NCBI GenBank assembly: GCA_947458745.1
Contig: CANGYQ010000020.1
Coordinates: 1-64,000, forward strand
From: Bryobacteraceae bacterium
Lineage (GTDB): Bacteria > Acidobacteriota > Terriglobia > Bryobacterales > Bryobacteraceae
Length of the DNA stretch: 64,000 nt
Reading direction: 5' to 3'
In this document: piece by piece, positions 1 through 9,024 of the stretch
How positions within the stretch are numbered: the stretch's first letter is position 1
How the letters are laid out: each line of letters opens with the position of its first letter
Position numbers and translations under genes: made by a program
The notes under the pieces: model-generated
What the model was told of the DNA's origin: nothing
Database searches by the model: none
What the model saw: only the letters and a program-made list of their open reading frames with translations

Positions 1-2
1 GT

Positions 3-125
3 GACAACAACACGCCGCTAGCTAACCTCTACGTGAGCATGCTGCAGCGGATGGGAGTGGAGACGGATTCGTTTGCGAGTAGCACCGGGCGGATCGAGAA
101 CCTGGAAAATGCCAGCGCGGGTTGA
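3..125 (+). CDS. C-terminal end of a DUF1552 family protein (cut by window start)
   Basis: Reading frame 3 is open from the first base and ends at TGA 123-125. The peptide contains [20 protein letters not shown], which resembles the usual end of DUF1552 proteins, a secreted family common in Acidobacteria and Planctomycetes that often sits beside DUF1592 or cytochrome genes. Only about 40 residues are visible, so nothing can be said about the rest of the protein. The family call rests on this one motif. Confidence 0.6.
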   Translation, partial: DNNTPLANLYVSMLQRMGVETDSFASSTGRIENLENASAG

Positions 126-465
126 GACAACCGGTCCGGGCGCCAACGGTCCTCGCCGTAGCGGGTCTGACCTGTCCGTCGCCTGTGACGGCGGGCACTG
201 CGTCACGCGGCTTGGCGAAAGATGTCATGCGACTAGCGTTCAATTCCAGCTTGCGGCCGCCGCCGCTTTCGCGCTAGACGCCTGTAAGTGCGAGGGGACG
301 GAGGGTCCCGGAGGTGGCGCGGGAGCTGGGGTGAACGCGGCGACGGTGTAGGCCTGGAAGACGAAACATGGCGGCATACAGGTCCGTGACGCCAAGCGGA
401 TACGGCAACCGCCGGCGGCGCGAGCGTAAACGCCTGGAGCGGCAACGCGGAGCTACGCGAGGGGC
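126..465. other. Non-coding stretch, nothing recognised
   Basis: GC-rich sequence between the DUF1552 tail and the decayed PIN gene. The open frames here are short, have no recognisable motif and lack plausible ribosome binding sites. I see no hairpin followed by a T tract. It is probably the 3' flank of both neighbours. Confidence 0.4.
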
Positions 466-938
466 TCACGGCGTAGCGAAGTGGGCCGACTGCGGGCTCA
501 CTATCAAATTGCGCAGGAAGTGAAGGAGTTCAACGTCTCACATGAGCCGTATTACATGACGCGCACAGAAGGCCAGCACGTTTGATTCGTAGAAGTGCTT
601 GTCTACGGTGCAGAGAATGTCGGCTTGTCCAGCCAATGCAGTGTAGATGATCGGATCGTCATTGGGGTCCTTGAGAACAATGGGTGGTCCTTCGGCTGGA
701 TCGACGATATCGGCGATGGATTCAAGGAGGTGAACGTACTCCCAAATGTCAACGTCGCGCAGGTGGTAGAGTGCCCGGATCCGGGGATAGCGGAGCACTC
801 TTTGCACTTCGTCCAACACATATGGCGAGAGAACGAGGCGGGCGCCCGTCTGTTGGACCGCCCGGAAAATTCTTTTGCAGGTCCTGTAGCCTTGGCGTTT
901 CCTCGAATCAGGATCGCTGTGTCAACAACGATTCTCAT
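466..938 (-). pseudogene. Decayed PIN-domain toxin (frameshift and premature stop)
   Basis: The start reads MRIVVDTAILIRGNAKATGP, the PIN opening with its first acidic residue. The frame is lost after PAKE at the four-A run on the plus strand (866-869). Restoring one base joins it to LFRAVQQTGARLVLSPYVLD and then the PIN C-terminal half (DPNDDPIIYTALAGQADILC, TVDKHFYESNVLAFC). That half stops at TGA 538-540, directly before DVELLHFLRNLI, an expected PIN-family ending that stays open to TGA 466-468. PIN proteins are Mg-dependent RNases. With a frameshift and a nonsense codon the gene is very unlikely to be active, unless the indel is a sequencing error. Its ATG overlaps the antitoxin stop as ATGA. 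Confidence 0.8.
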
Positions 939-1222
939 CGCCGGTTGTGCCGGACGAACTCGACCGCTTCGTCAATGGCGGCGTCGATCGCCTCGTCCGG
1001 AATCCCGTCAACCTTCTTTGCGGTCCTGGAGGACCAGTCGAACAGCCGGCGATAGGCATCGTCTAGAGCTTCCCCTGTGAATCCTGCTTTTAGGATCCGG
1101 CCCCTGGATGAGCGTACAAGCACAAGTTCGTCCTCGCCCAACACGCCTCCCAGGAGCACCTCGGCGGCATGCCGCTTTTCCGGGGGCAGGTCCCGCGCTT
1201 GGACGAACAAACCCTTTGCCAT
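935..1222 (-). CDS. Probable antitoxin of a PIN-type toxin-antitoxin pair
   Basis: A 95-residue soluble protein directly upstream of the PIN gene with a four-base ATGA overlap, the usual order of antitoxin then toxin. The sequence is rich in Glu, Asp, Arg and Ala and predicts as mostly helical, without membrane segments. I recognise no named antitoxin fold, so the function comes from position and size. The frame is intact although the toxin next to it is decayed, which suggests the toxin was lost first. An inverted repeat lies just upstream of the ATG. Confidence 0.6.
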   Translation of the reverse strand: MAKGLFVQARDLPPEKRHAAEVLLGGVLGEDELVLVRSSRGRILKAGFTGEALDDAYRRLFDWSSRTAKKVDGIPDEAIDAAIDEAVEFVRHNRR

Positions 1223-1230
1223 GAAAGCTC

Positions 1231-1252
1231 CCCACCTGATGATATCAGTGGG
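1231..1252. promoter_or_regulatory. Inverted repeat upstream of the antitoxin, possible autoregulatory operator
   Basis: CCCA and TGGG arms surround CTGAT-GAT-ATCAG, giving a 22-base imperfect palindrome that ends 9 bases before the antitoxin ATG. Type II antitoxins commonly repress their own operon through such sites. A second small palindrome (AATGGTG, CAAA, CACCATT) lies at 1287-1304. The rest of the region up to the tRNA shows nothing recognisable. Confidence 0.4.
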
Positions 1253-1519
1253 CCACCTACGTCAAATCGGCGATTCTGTCAGGGCGAATGGTGCAAACAC
1301 CATTGGGATTACCCGCATTGAATGAGAGAGACCAAAGAGAGGGCACCTCGGCCTTCACGGAGCCGGGCGCAAGTGGCCAATTTAGCTCATTGATTCTATT
1401 GGGGCACTCCTACCCGCTGATTCTGCCCAAAATAGCAAAAATACCCGATTTTGCTGACAAGAATGCGGACAAAACGACACGCATGGGGAAAACCCGGAAG
1501 CGTAAGCAGTTGAAAAGAC

Positions 1520-1595
1520 TGGAGCCACCCGCGAGAGTCGAACTCGCGACCTGCTGATTACGAATCAGCTGCTCTACCAACTGAGCTAGGGTGGC
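1520..1595 (-). tRNA. tRNA-Thr (anticodon CGT)
   Basis: On the minus strand the sequence folds as a standard cloverleaf. The acceptor stem is GCCACCC/GGGTGGC, the D arm is AGCTCAGTTGGTAGAGC, the anticodon stem is GCTGA/TCAGC with loop TTCGTAA, and the T arm contains GTTCGAC. Anticodon CGT decodes ACG. The CCA end is encoded (1520-1522 on the plus strand). The mature part without CCA is 73 nt. Confidence 0.95.
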
Positions 1596-1638
1596 CCGCC
1601 TTAATCAGTATAAACTCTAGAGTTCACGGATCTCAACC

Positions 1639-3291
1639 ATGCCTACTGGAGCCGAGCTTTTTGTCGAGACCTTGCGATCGTTGGGGATCGGGGAGATTTT
1701 TGCTTTGGTGGGCGATCACCTGAACGAAGTGCTGGCTGTGGCGCAGCGGGAGGGGATGCGGATTGTGGATATGCGGCATGAATCGGGCGTTACGCATGCT
1801 GCCGATGCTTGGGCGCGGATTCACCGGCGGCCGGCGGTTTCGTTGGTGACTGGTGGACCGGGGCATACGAATTCGTTGACGGGCATCGCGACGGCGAACC
1901 TGGCGTGTAGTCCGCTGATCGCGGTGAGTGGCAGCCGAGCTTCCACGGTGGCCGAACGCGGGGCGTTTCAGGATATTGACCAGGTTTCAATGACGCGCGG
2001 CATGGTGAAGTGGGCGGGTGAGCCGCCGAGCGCTTCGCAGGTGCCCTTCTATCTGGGGCGCGCCTATCAGGAGGCGAACTCCGGGCGGCGCGGGGCGGTA
2101 CATCTCACGATTCCACTGAACGTTTTTCTGGAGCAGACCAGTGCCCCGTCACGCGTTCCACTGTTGGCGGCCAGTCAAACGGGGCGGCCTGATGTGCGGG
2201 AACTGGTGGCACTGCTGCGGCAGGCGGAACGGCCCGTAGTGATTGCGGGCAGCGGGATCTGGTGGGCCGATGCGGCGGGTGAACTACGGACCTGGATTGA
2301 GCAGACTTCCCTGCCCCTCTACACGATCACGATGGCCAAGGGCTGCGTGCCGGACAGCCATCCGCTGTGCCTGGGCTATGCTGACCCGGCGATGAACTAC
2401 GCCGTGCGTGCGGCGTTCCACGAAGCCGATGTGGTGGTAGTGCTGGGCAAGCGCCTCGATTACCGATTGGCGCTGGCGGGTCCGAGGTTGTTCTCGCCGC
2501 AGGCCCGGTTTGCCCAGGTAGACATCCAGGCCACCGAGCTTGGGCTGAACCGGACGCTGGAGGTGGCGGTCCAGGCGGATGTGAAGCAGACTTTGCAGTC
2601 GCTGATCGACGAATCAGGCCGCCACAAGTGGGCCCCGCTGCCGTGGCTGGAACGCTTGCAGGAATTGAAGGTCGCGCATACGCAGCGGCTCGAGGTGGCA
2701 GCCAGTGACGTTGGTTCGCCGATGCACCCGGCGGCGTTTCATGCTCGACTGCGGGAGTGCTTGCCACCCGATGTGCTGTTCGCTTGGGACGGTGGCGACT
2801 TTACGCACTGGGGCCGGGCAACGATTCCGGCCAGTGAGCCGGGCGGCTGGTTGCGGCTGGGGCCGCTAGGCACCATCGGGTCCGCGCTGCCCAATGCCAT
2901 CGCGTTGAAACTAGCGCACCCGGAGCGGCCAGTGGTGATGCTGACTGGAGACGGATCGCTTGGCTTCTATCTGGCAGAAATGGACACGGCCGTGCGCTAC
3001 AAGCTGCCGTTCGTCATCATCGTCGGCAATGACGCGGGCTGGGGCCTGGAGCGTGAACTGCAAGCCGCCACCGTTGCCGGGTCTCCCAACATTGCCTGTG
3101 AGCTGGCACCGACACGCTACGACCTGATCATGAAGGGCTTTGGCGGCGATGGCGAGACAATCGAGCATCTGGACGAAGTGGCTCCGGCCATGGCCCGCGC
3201 GTTCGCCTCACCGGTGCCCTACTGTGTGAATGTCCGCATCCGCGGCATGCGGTCGCCCTTTACGGAATGGCAGATCGCGGGCAAGAAGTAG
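1639..3291 (+). CDS. Thiamine diphosphate-dependent enzyme (acetolactate synthase/oxalyl-CoA decarboxylase-like)
   Basis: A 550-residue protein with the three-domain layout of the pyruvate oxidase/acetolactate synthase family. The catalytic Glu lies in MRHESG (E48), followed by GGPGHTN and a central ThDP/FAD-type domain. The ThDP-binding motif starts at GDGS (residues 437-440) and ends at GND about 25 residues later. It would bind ThDP and Mg and form or break a C-C bond next to a carbonyl. Specificity cannot be read: no regulatory subunit gene is adjacent, so it is unlikely to be the biosynthetic ilvB. It begins 44 bases from the divergent tRNA-Thr and converges tail to tail with the serine hydrolase gene. 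Confidence 0.8.
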   Translation: MPTGAELFVETLRSLGIGEIFALVGDHLNEVLAVAQREGMRIVDMRHESGVTHAADAWARIHRRPAVSLVTGGPGHTNSLTGIATANLACSPLIAVSGSRASTVAERGAFQDIDQVSMTRGMVKWAGEPPSASQVPFYLGRAYQEANSGRRGAVHLTIPLNVFLEQTSAPSRVPLLAASQTGRPDVRELVALLRQAERPVVIAGSGIWWADAAGELRTWIEQTSLPLYTITMAKGCVPDSHPLCLGYADPAMNYAVRAAFHEADVVVVLGKRLDYRLALAGPRLFSPQARFAQVDIQATELGLNRTLEVAVQADVKQTLQSLIDESGRHKWAPLPWLERLQELKVAHTQRLEVAASDVGSPMHPAAFHARLRECLPPDVLFAWDGGDFTHWGRATIPASEPGGWLRLGPLGTIGSALPNAIALKLAHPERPVVMLTGDGSLGFYLAEMDTAVRYKLPFVIIVGNDAGWGLERELQAATVAGSPNIACELAPTRYDLIMKGFGGDGETIEHLDEVAPAMARAFASPVPYCVNVRIRGMRSPFTEWQIAGKK

Positions 3292-4482
3292 TTAGTCCAC
3301 CACCGCCGCACCGGCCATGGTCATGAAGGCGCTCTTCACGGAGGCCGCCTCGCCTGGGCCGCTGGCTTGGATCAGGAACACACCCACTAGATCCTTCTTC
3401 ACATCCACCCAACCATGTGTGCCGAAAGCGCCGCCATGGCCATAGGTGCCGATGGAGAGCAGATTCAGGGTCCCCATCGCTTCCTTCGTCACTTCCCAGG
3501 TGAGGCCGAAGCCATTGCCTTGGGCGTTACCGGCGCGGATGTCGCCGGTCTGGAGCTGGGTCATGGTGGCGACCGACGCGGGTGAGAGATACCGCTTGCC
3601 GCCATAGGTGCCACCATTCAGCATCATCTGATAGAAGTGCGACAAATCGGCGGCGGTGGAATACAAGCCATAGGAGGGCGCGGAGAACTTGGCGTTCGGG
3701 CGATAGGCGCTGGATACGCCGCCGTAGAAGAGGCTCTTGGCGCGTTGCAGCCTGCCCGGCCCGGCCACTTCATGCACCAGGGCGATGCGGCCGGTTTTGT
3801 CCGCGGGCGGGAAGATGAAACTGTCTTTCATGCCCAGCGGCCCCAGGATGCGCGTTTCCAGAAACTTCTCAAACGCCAGGCCGCTCTTCACCTCGATGAT
3901 GCGGCCCAGGGTGTCGATGCCCATGTTGGAGTACTGCCACTTGGTGCCGGGTTCAAAGTCGAGCGGGACGGTGGCGTAGATTTTCACCGCCTCGGCGAGA
4001 GTGAGGTCCATCTTCGCGTATAGCGCTTCAATCGGCTTCGGCGGTTGCGTGGGCAGGCCGGAGGTGTGCGTCATCAAATCGCGAATCGTAATCGGCCGCG
4101 TACCGCCCTTTTGTCCTTTGTACTCGGGCAGGTGCTTTTCCACCGGATCGCTCACCGAGAGCAAGCCTTCCTCGGCCAGCATCATGATTCCGACGCCCAC
4201 CACGGGTTTGGTCATCGACATGATCTGGAAGATCGAATCCTTGGCCATTGGCTTCTTGGAGTCAACGTCCTGATAGCCGACCGCATCATGCGCCACCACC
4301 TGGCCATGACGCATCACCAAGCTGACCACGCCCGCCACCTTGCCTTCGTTGACAAACGCCTGCATGCGCGCCGGGATGCGCTTTACGCGCTCCGGGTCAA
4401 CACCAGGTGCCTTGTCGGCGGCCAGCAGATGATTGGCTGACAGCAGCGTGAGCGATGTGGCGAAAAGCCTTCCGAATCTCAT
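3292..4482 (-). CDS. Secreted serine hydrolase, beta-lactamase class C/esterase family
   Basis: The nucleophile motif SMTK (S89-K92) is followed by YSNMG, the Tyr-x-Asn motif, and by HGGAFGTHGW in the place of the KTG box. These mark a penicillin-binding-protein-like serine hydrolase such as EstB or a D-aminopeptidase. I start at ATG 4480-4482 because it gives a clean signal peptide (MRFGRLFATSLTLLSANHLLA) and has GGAG about 10 bases upstream. An ATG at 4512 would add ten residues in front of the signal. The product is exported, probably periplasmic, of about 396 residues. The substrate is unknown. Confidence 0.85.
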   Translation of the reverse strand: MRFGRLFATSLTLLSANHLLAADKAPGVDPERVKRIPARMQAFVNEGKVAGVVSLVMRHGQVVAHDAVGYQDVDSKKPMAKDSIFQIMSMTKPVVGVGIMMLAEEGLLSVSDPVEKHLPEYKGQKGGTRPITIRDLMTHTSGLPTQPPKPIEALYAKMDLTLAEAVKIYATVPLDFEPGTKWQYSNMGIDTLGRIIEVKSGLAFEKFLETRILGPLGMKDSFIFPPADKTGRIALVHEVAGPGRLQRAKSLFYGGVSSAYRPNAKFSAPSYGLYSTAADLSHFYQMMLNGGTYGGKRYLSPASVATMTQLQTGDIRAGNAQGNGFGLTWEVTKEAMGTLNLLSIGTYGHGGAFGTHGWVDVKKDLVGVFLIQASGPGEAASVKSAFMTMAGAAVVD

Positions 4483-4567
4483 CCAGGGGATCTCCAAATT
4501 CTCTAAACTCATCTCACCAAAGCCGGCCCGGCACGCGGCAGGACCGGTCGTCTAGAGCGCTGAAGCT

Positions 4568-6730
4568 TCAAAGCTTCTTCAGCGTGACCTCTGCATTGTA
4601 GTCCGGCTCACCGGACTTGGGGTCGTACTGACGATGGATCAGGTCGTTGGCTTCTGGCCAGTGGGCCTGGATGCTGCCGGGCCGGACATCACCCAGCTTG
4701 ATGCGCGCGGTCATGCGGCCTAGTGCGGAGGTGAGTTCCACGGAATCGCCCTCCTCCAGCTGGTGCTGCCGGGCATCGGCGGCACTGACGATGATTTCGT
4801 CGCGGGAGCAGCCTGTCAGCGCATCGCGCTCCTTCAAGATCATCGAATTGAATTGAGTACCGCGCCGGGTCGCCACAAACAGTTTGCCATCGCCGCGGCT
4901 GACAGGCAGGGTGAGTGGCGAGAACTGGCCCACGAAATCCGGCGCGGAGCACAGTAGCCGCCCGCCGTACTGGAAGCTATCGCCTTCCGCTTTCAATTGC
5001 GCAATGCCGCGATACATCGGCATGACGCGGTCCATCTCCTCGCGAATCGCGTCGGCGGATTCAAGCTTCAGGTCGATCCCCATCGCCTTGCCCAGGTCCA
5101 CCAGGATGCGCCATTCTGAGCGCGCTTCGCCAATGCGATGCCCGGGAATCTCCGGCGTGTAGCGCAAGCGGCGTTCGGTGGAGGTCTGCGTGCCGCCGCC
5201 TTCCTGCTCGTAGCGGGTCTGCGCGGGAAGCAGCACGGTCAACTCACCGGCGTCTTCCAGCATGGACGAGTTCAGCAGAATGTCCTGATGCACCCGCAGC
5301 GGGACGCGGCGCAACGCCTCGGACATGCGGGCCGGGTCGGGCATGGTTTCCAGGAAGTTTCCGCCGATGGCGTAGAGCGCGTCCAGATCTCCCGCCGCCG
5401 CCGCGTCCAGCATCGCCCCACAGTGCATGCCATGCCAGCTGGGCACTTCAGCAACGCCCCAGCGTTCAGCGAATACGCGCGCACTCTCCTCGTTGATCGG
5501 CGCGCCGCCAGGGAACTGATTGGGCACGGAGCCGCATTCAGCCCCACCTTGCACGCCGGAATGGCCGCGAATCGGCACCACGCCGCAGTTCGGCTTACCC
5601 AGCATGCCACGGGCCATGGCCAGATTCACGACTGACTTGACGTTATCGACGCCATGCGGATGTTGCGTCAGGCCCATCGACCAGATGAAGATGGCCGACT
5701 TCACGCCAGCATACATGGTGGCGAACCGCTGCATCTCCGCGCGCGGCAAACCCGAGTTGGCTTCAAGCTCCGGCCAGGTCTGCGATTCGATCATCTGCTT
5801 GACGGCCGGCCAGCGTTGGGTGTGTTGATCGATGAAGCTGTGATCGAGAGCGTTCATCTCGATCAGGCACTTCAACACGCCATTCGAAAACGCGACGTCA
5901 CCGCCCGGGCGCACCTGGAAAAACTCATCGCGGAAGCGGGTGCCGAACAGCGCGGACATGGGCAGGGAGGGAATCCAGTAGCGTTCGAGACCTGGCTCAC
6001 GGTAAGGATTCACCACCACGATGCGCGCGCCGTTGCGCTTCGCCTCATGCAGGTACTTCATCGCGACCGGCTGATTGTTGGCCAGGTTGGTCCCCATCAG
6101 CACGATCAGTTCGCAGTTCAGCCAGTCTTTGTTCGAGACCGTCGAGGCCCCCACTCCCAGTGTTTCCTTCAGCGCCACGGAGGAGGCGGCGTGGCACAGC
6201 CGCGCGGCGTTGTCGATGTGGTTGGTGCCATACAGGCGCGCCAGCTTGGCGGCCACGTAGTAGACCTCGTTGGTCAGGCCGCGGGAGGTGGTAAAGAAGG
6301 CAACGCGCTGGCGGTCGGCCGGTTTCAGCCGCTCCGCAATCGCCGCCAGTGCGGTCTCCCAGGTTACCCGTGTAAAGCCTTTTTCGCCGGGCTTGCGCAA
6401 CATCGGAAACGGCAGCCGGCCCAACTTGCGCAGCTCCGTGCTGGAGCGCTTCTTCAAGGCCGCCACGTCATCGAACAGCTCCGCCCGAATGGCAGGCATC
6501 GTGTTGAGCCGCAGCAGGCGCATGCGAGTGAGGCAAAGGTGTGTGCCTTCCAGAGTGTCGTCCCGCAACCCGCGTGGCCCCAGCGAGCAGCCATCGCAGA
6601 CGCCATGATTCAGCACCCGCCAGGCATACGGGAGGTTGTCGCGGTTCTCCCAGACCACTTTGAACATCTCCCAGTAGTGGTGGGGCTTCTGATAGCCGAG
6701 GCCGAAGGGTGATAGACCCGCGATACGCAT
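4568..6730 (-). CDS. Molybdopterin oxidoreductase, FdhF/YdeP family
   Basis: A 720-residue protein of the YdeP-like formate dehydrogenase alpha family. The N-terminal Cys cluster is HGVCDGCSLGPRG with a further HLC, and the bis-MGD binding regions follow (TTSRGLTNEVYYVAAKL, LMGTNLANNQPVAMK, VVNPYREPGLE). In ARLCHAAS, C179 sits where FdhF has the selenocysteine that binds Mo, so this is the Cys form. There is no signal peptide, so it is cytoplasmic. No electron-transfer subunit or formate transporter is adjacent, and the substrate is uncertain. The start lies only 18 bases from the divergent heparinase-like gene. Confidence 0.85.
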   Translation of the reverse strand: MRIAGLSPFGLGYQKPHHYWEMFKVVWENRDNLPYAWRVLNHGVCDGCSLGPRGLRDDTLEGTHLCLTRMRLLRLNTMPAIRAELFDDVAALKKRSSTELRKLGRLPFPMLRKPGEKGFTRVTWETALAAIAERLKPADRQRVAFFTTSRGLTNEVYYVAAKLARLYGTNHIDNAARLCHAASSVALKETLGVGASTVSNKDWLNCELIVLMGTNLANNQPVAMKYLHEAKRNGARIVVVNPYREPGLERYWIPSLPMSALFGTRFRDEFFQVRPGGDVAFSNGVLKCLIEMNALDHSFIDQHTQRWPAVKQMIESQTWPELEANSGLPRAEMQRFATMYAGVKSAIFIWSMGLTQHPHGVDNVKSVVNLAMARGMLGKPNCGVVPIRGHSGVQGGAECGSVPNQFPGGAPINEESARVFAERWGVAEVPSWHGMHCGAMLDAAAAGDLDALYAIGGNFLETMPDPARMSEALRRVPLRVHQDILLNSSMLEDAGELTVLLPAQTRYEQEGGGTQTSTERRLRYTPEIPGHRIGEARSEWRILVDLGKAMGIDLKLESADAIREEMDRVMPMYRGIAQLKAEGDSFQYGGRLLCSAPDFVGQFSPLTLPVSRGDGKLFVATRRGTQFNSMILKERDALTGCSRDEIIVSAADARQHQLEEGDSVELTSALGRMTARIKLGDVRPGSIQAHWPEANDLIHRQYDPKSGEPDYNAEVTLKKL

Positions 6731-6748
6731 GATTGCTACAGTTTATCT

Positions 6749-8374
6749 GTGACCCGCCGTGAATGTTTGGGGGCCATCAGTGCGGCCTCGTTGGCCGCCC
6801 CCGCCCCAACCACCTTTGACCCTGACCTGATCCGCCGCCACGACGAGGCCGTGGACTATTACCTCAAGAATCAGGTGACTTCCGCCAGCCGGTGGCGGGG
6901 GGCGCTGCCGGACGCTTACGGATTGCATGCACCGGGTACGGCCACGGGATTGTGGGAGGTCTATACGGCCGCCTACTGTTGTCCGCAGTCGCGGCACTAC
7001 CGGAAGTCGGAGATGGTGGAGCGGATTGCATTGGCCGCCGGCTTTCTGGAAAGGTCGATGTCGCCTGAAGGCAACATTTATCTGCCGATCACCAATTTCA
7101 ACTCCCCGCCCGATTCCGCCTTTGCCGTCCGCAGCTCAGCCAACACGGTGCTGAATGCCCGTCAGCACAAGGCCACCGAGATTCTGCGCCTGATCGAGCC
7201 GCTAGTCAAACGGATGGCGGACGCCATCGCGGTGGGTGGCATCCATACGCCCAATCATCGCTGGGTGGTGTGCGCGAGCTTGGCGCAAGCCTATGAGCTT
7301 TGGCCGGAGGCGCAGTACCTCCGCCGGATTGAGCAATGGGTAGCGGAGGGCTTCGACATCGATTCGGATGGCCAGTGGAGTGAACGGTCGACGGTAACCT
7401 ACAACCCGATCTGCGACCATGCCCTGACGGTGATGGCCCATAAACTGAAGCGGCCGGAGTATCTGACGCCGGTCCGGAAGAACCTGGAGAGTATGCTCTA
7501 CCTGATCCATGCCGATGGCGAGGTAGATACCAGTTTCTCCCGGCGGCAGGATGCGTTCATGCGGGGCACGATGGCGGGCTACTGGTTTCCATTGCAGTAT
7601 CTGGCGGCGAAGGAAGGGGACGGCCGGTTCGGCAACCTGGCCATGAGCCTGTGGCCGCAGGCAGCCTCGCTAGGGCTGCTGATGACTTATCCCGAACTGA
7701 ACCGCCGCGATCTGAAGACGGCACCACTGCCCGACAGCTATGTGCACGATATGCCCCACAACCAGGTGGCCCGCATCCGGCGTGGCCTGGCCTCCACCAC
7801 CATCCACACGGGCGGCCGGGATCGCGTGGTTAGTTTGCGTTACGGCGATGCCGTGATCAATGCGATTCGCTTCGCCTCAGCCTTCTTCGGCAAGGGGCAG
7901 TTTGTGCCGCAAGCAATGACCCGGACCGGCTCCGGCTACACTATGACGCAGCGGTTGGAAGGCCCGTACTACCAGCCCTTCAGCCCGACCCGCGTGATCG
8001 GCGCGGATGAATGGGATACCACGCAGAAGCAGCGTCCGCAAACGCAGGTGGCACGGTTGACCCAATCGGCGACAGTGACCGAAATGCCCAACGGGCTTCA
8101 CGTCGAGATTATGGCGGAAGGCACCAGTGATGTCCCGGTAGCGGTGGAGATCAACCTGCGTGAAGGCGGGAAAGTTTCCGGCACGGAAGATCAACTGCTC
8201 ACCGCCCAGGAAGGTGTTTTCACGCTGGGCCAGCATGCCATCAAGATCAAGGGCGGTGGTTGCGAGCACCGCTACATTGAGATCCGGGGTGCTCGGCCAC
8301 CACTGGCCGGCCCCAGCATCTACGTCACCGGTTCCACCCCCTTCCGGCGGGTGCTGGAGTTTAGCTGGGCCTAG
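6749..8374 (+). CDS. Secreted heparinase II/III-like or polysaccharide lyase-like protein
   Basis: 541 residues from a GTG start. The N-terminus MTRRECLGAISAASLAAPAP is a short twin-arginine type signal. The first 300 residues are helical with repeated aromatic and His-rich loops, as in the (alpha/alpha)6 toroids of polysaccharide lyases. The C-terminal 200 residues are beta-rich, which also fits the heparinase II/III or PL8/PL15 layout. I see no diagnostic catalytic motif, so family and substrate are tentative. It is divergent from the molybdopterin gene. Confidence 0.5.
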   Translation: MTRRECLGAISAASLAAPAPTTFDPDLIRRHDEAVDYYLKNQVTSASRWRGALPDAYGLHAPGTATGLWEVYTAAYCCPQSRHYRKSEMVERIALAAGFLERSMSPEGNIYLPITNFNSPPDSAFAVRSSANTVLNARQHKATEILRLIEPLVKRMADAIAVGGIHTPNHRWVVCASLAQAYELWPEAQYLRRIEQWVAEGFDIDSDGQWSERSTVTYNPICDHALTVMAHKLKRPEYLTPVRKNLESMLYLIHADGEVDTSFSRRQDAFMRGTMAGYWFPLQYLAAKEGDGRFGNLAMSLWPQAASLGLLMTYPELNRRDLKTAPLPDSYVHDMPHNQVARIRRGLASTTIHTGGRDRVVSLRYGDAVINAIRFASAFFGKGQFVPQAMTRTGSGYTMTQRLEGPYYQPFSPTRVIGADEWDTTQKQRPQTQVARLTQSATVTEMPNGLHVEIMAEGTSDVPVAVEINLREGGKVSGTEDQLLTAQEGVFTLGQHAIKIKGGGCEHRYIEIRGARPPLAGPSIYVTGSTPFRRVLEFSWA

Positions 8375-9024
8375 TGTAGTGCGTTCACGGTTCCGACGGT
8401 GGCGGATGGCAACTGCTTTACGCCCTCTTCTGGTCTCGGAAAACGTTTCCGCGCTGCTGTACTTGTCCTGGCGGTGCTGGAAGTGAGGCCCCGAGACGTT
8501 GTAGTCCAGACGATGAAGCACACGATCTTCGTCCGCTATCTGAAAGACATGGGCAGCCTAGATGCCCTGGACTGCACCGTCACGGCACGGCGTGTCGTGA
8601 CCGCTAGCAAGCCGGATAGCGCCGTGGCCAGATTCGCTTAAGGTGGGGTCCACGGCACCCGGACGGGAGGCACTCGATCGGCAGAAGCTCGTCCCCCCGC
8701 GCCGCAACTCGCCCGGAAGCCTTACTTTTTCGCGCAGAAGCGAAAAAACGGGCCGATGCTATACTTCAATGGTTAACGCGCCGATACCGTCTGTGTATGA
8801 GGCGAATTTGAATTCCTTTATGGTCAACTGCACTTTACTGCACCCTTTGGCCGGTGGTTTCCGGCATAATGGGCCAGAATTGTGCAAGAAGCCATTTGAG
8901 AACCTGTGGGCACCCTTCCTGATGCCGGCCAACGGCCCACGCCAAACGGATGGTCCTCGTCACATAGCGGAATCCGGCGATTTTCTGCCGGCGCGGTTGT
9001 GAAGAGGCTCGGCGCTGCCCTTCA
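8375..9024. other. 650-base intergenic region with a hairpin and a possible promoter
   Basis: No convincing gene: the open frames lack a ribosome binding site and known motifs. At 8726-8747 there is a perfect hairpin, TTTTTCGC-GCAGAA-GCGAAAAA, whose arms make it a possible bidirectional terminator. A TATACT box at 8760-8765 could be a -10 element, without a clear -35. The region may be degraded coding sequence, but I cannot assign it. Confidence 0.35.

Noticed and set aside
866-869. Programmed frameshifting in the PIN gene
   Set aside because: There is no slippery heptamer of the usual type with a downstream structure, and a second lesion (TGA 538-540) follows, so decay or sequencing error is more likely.
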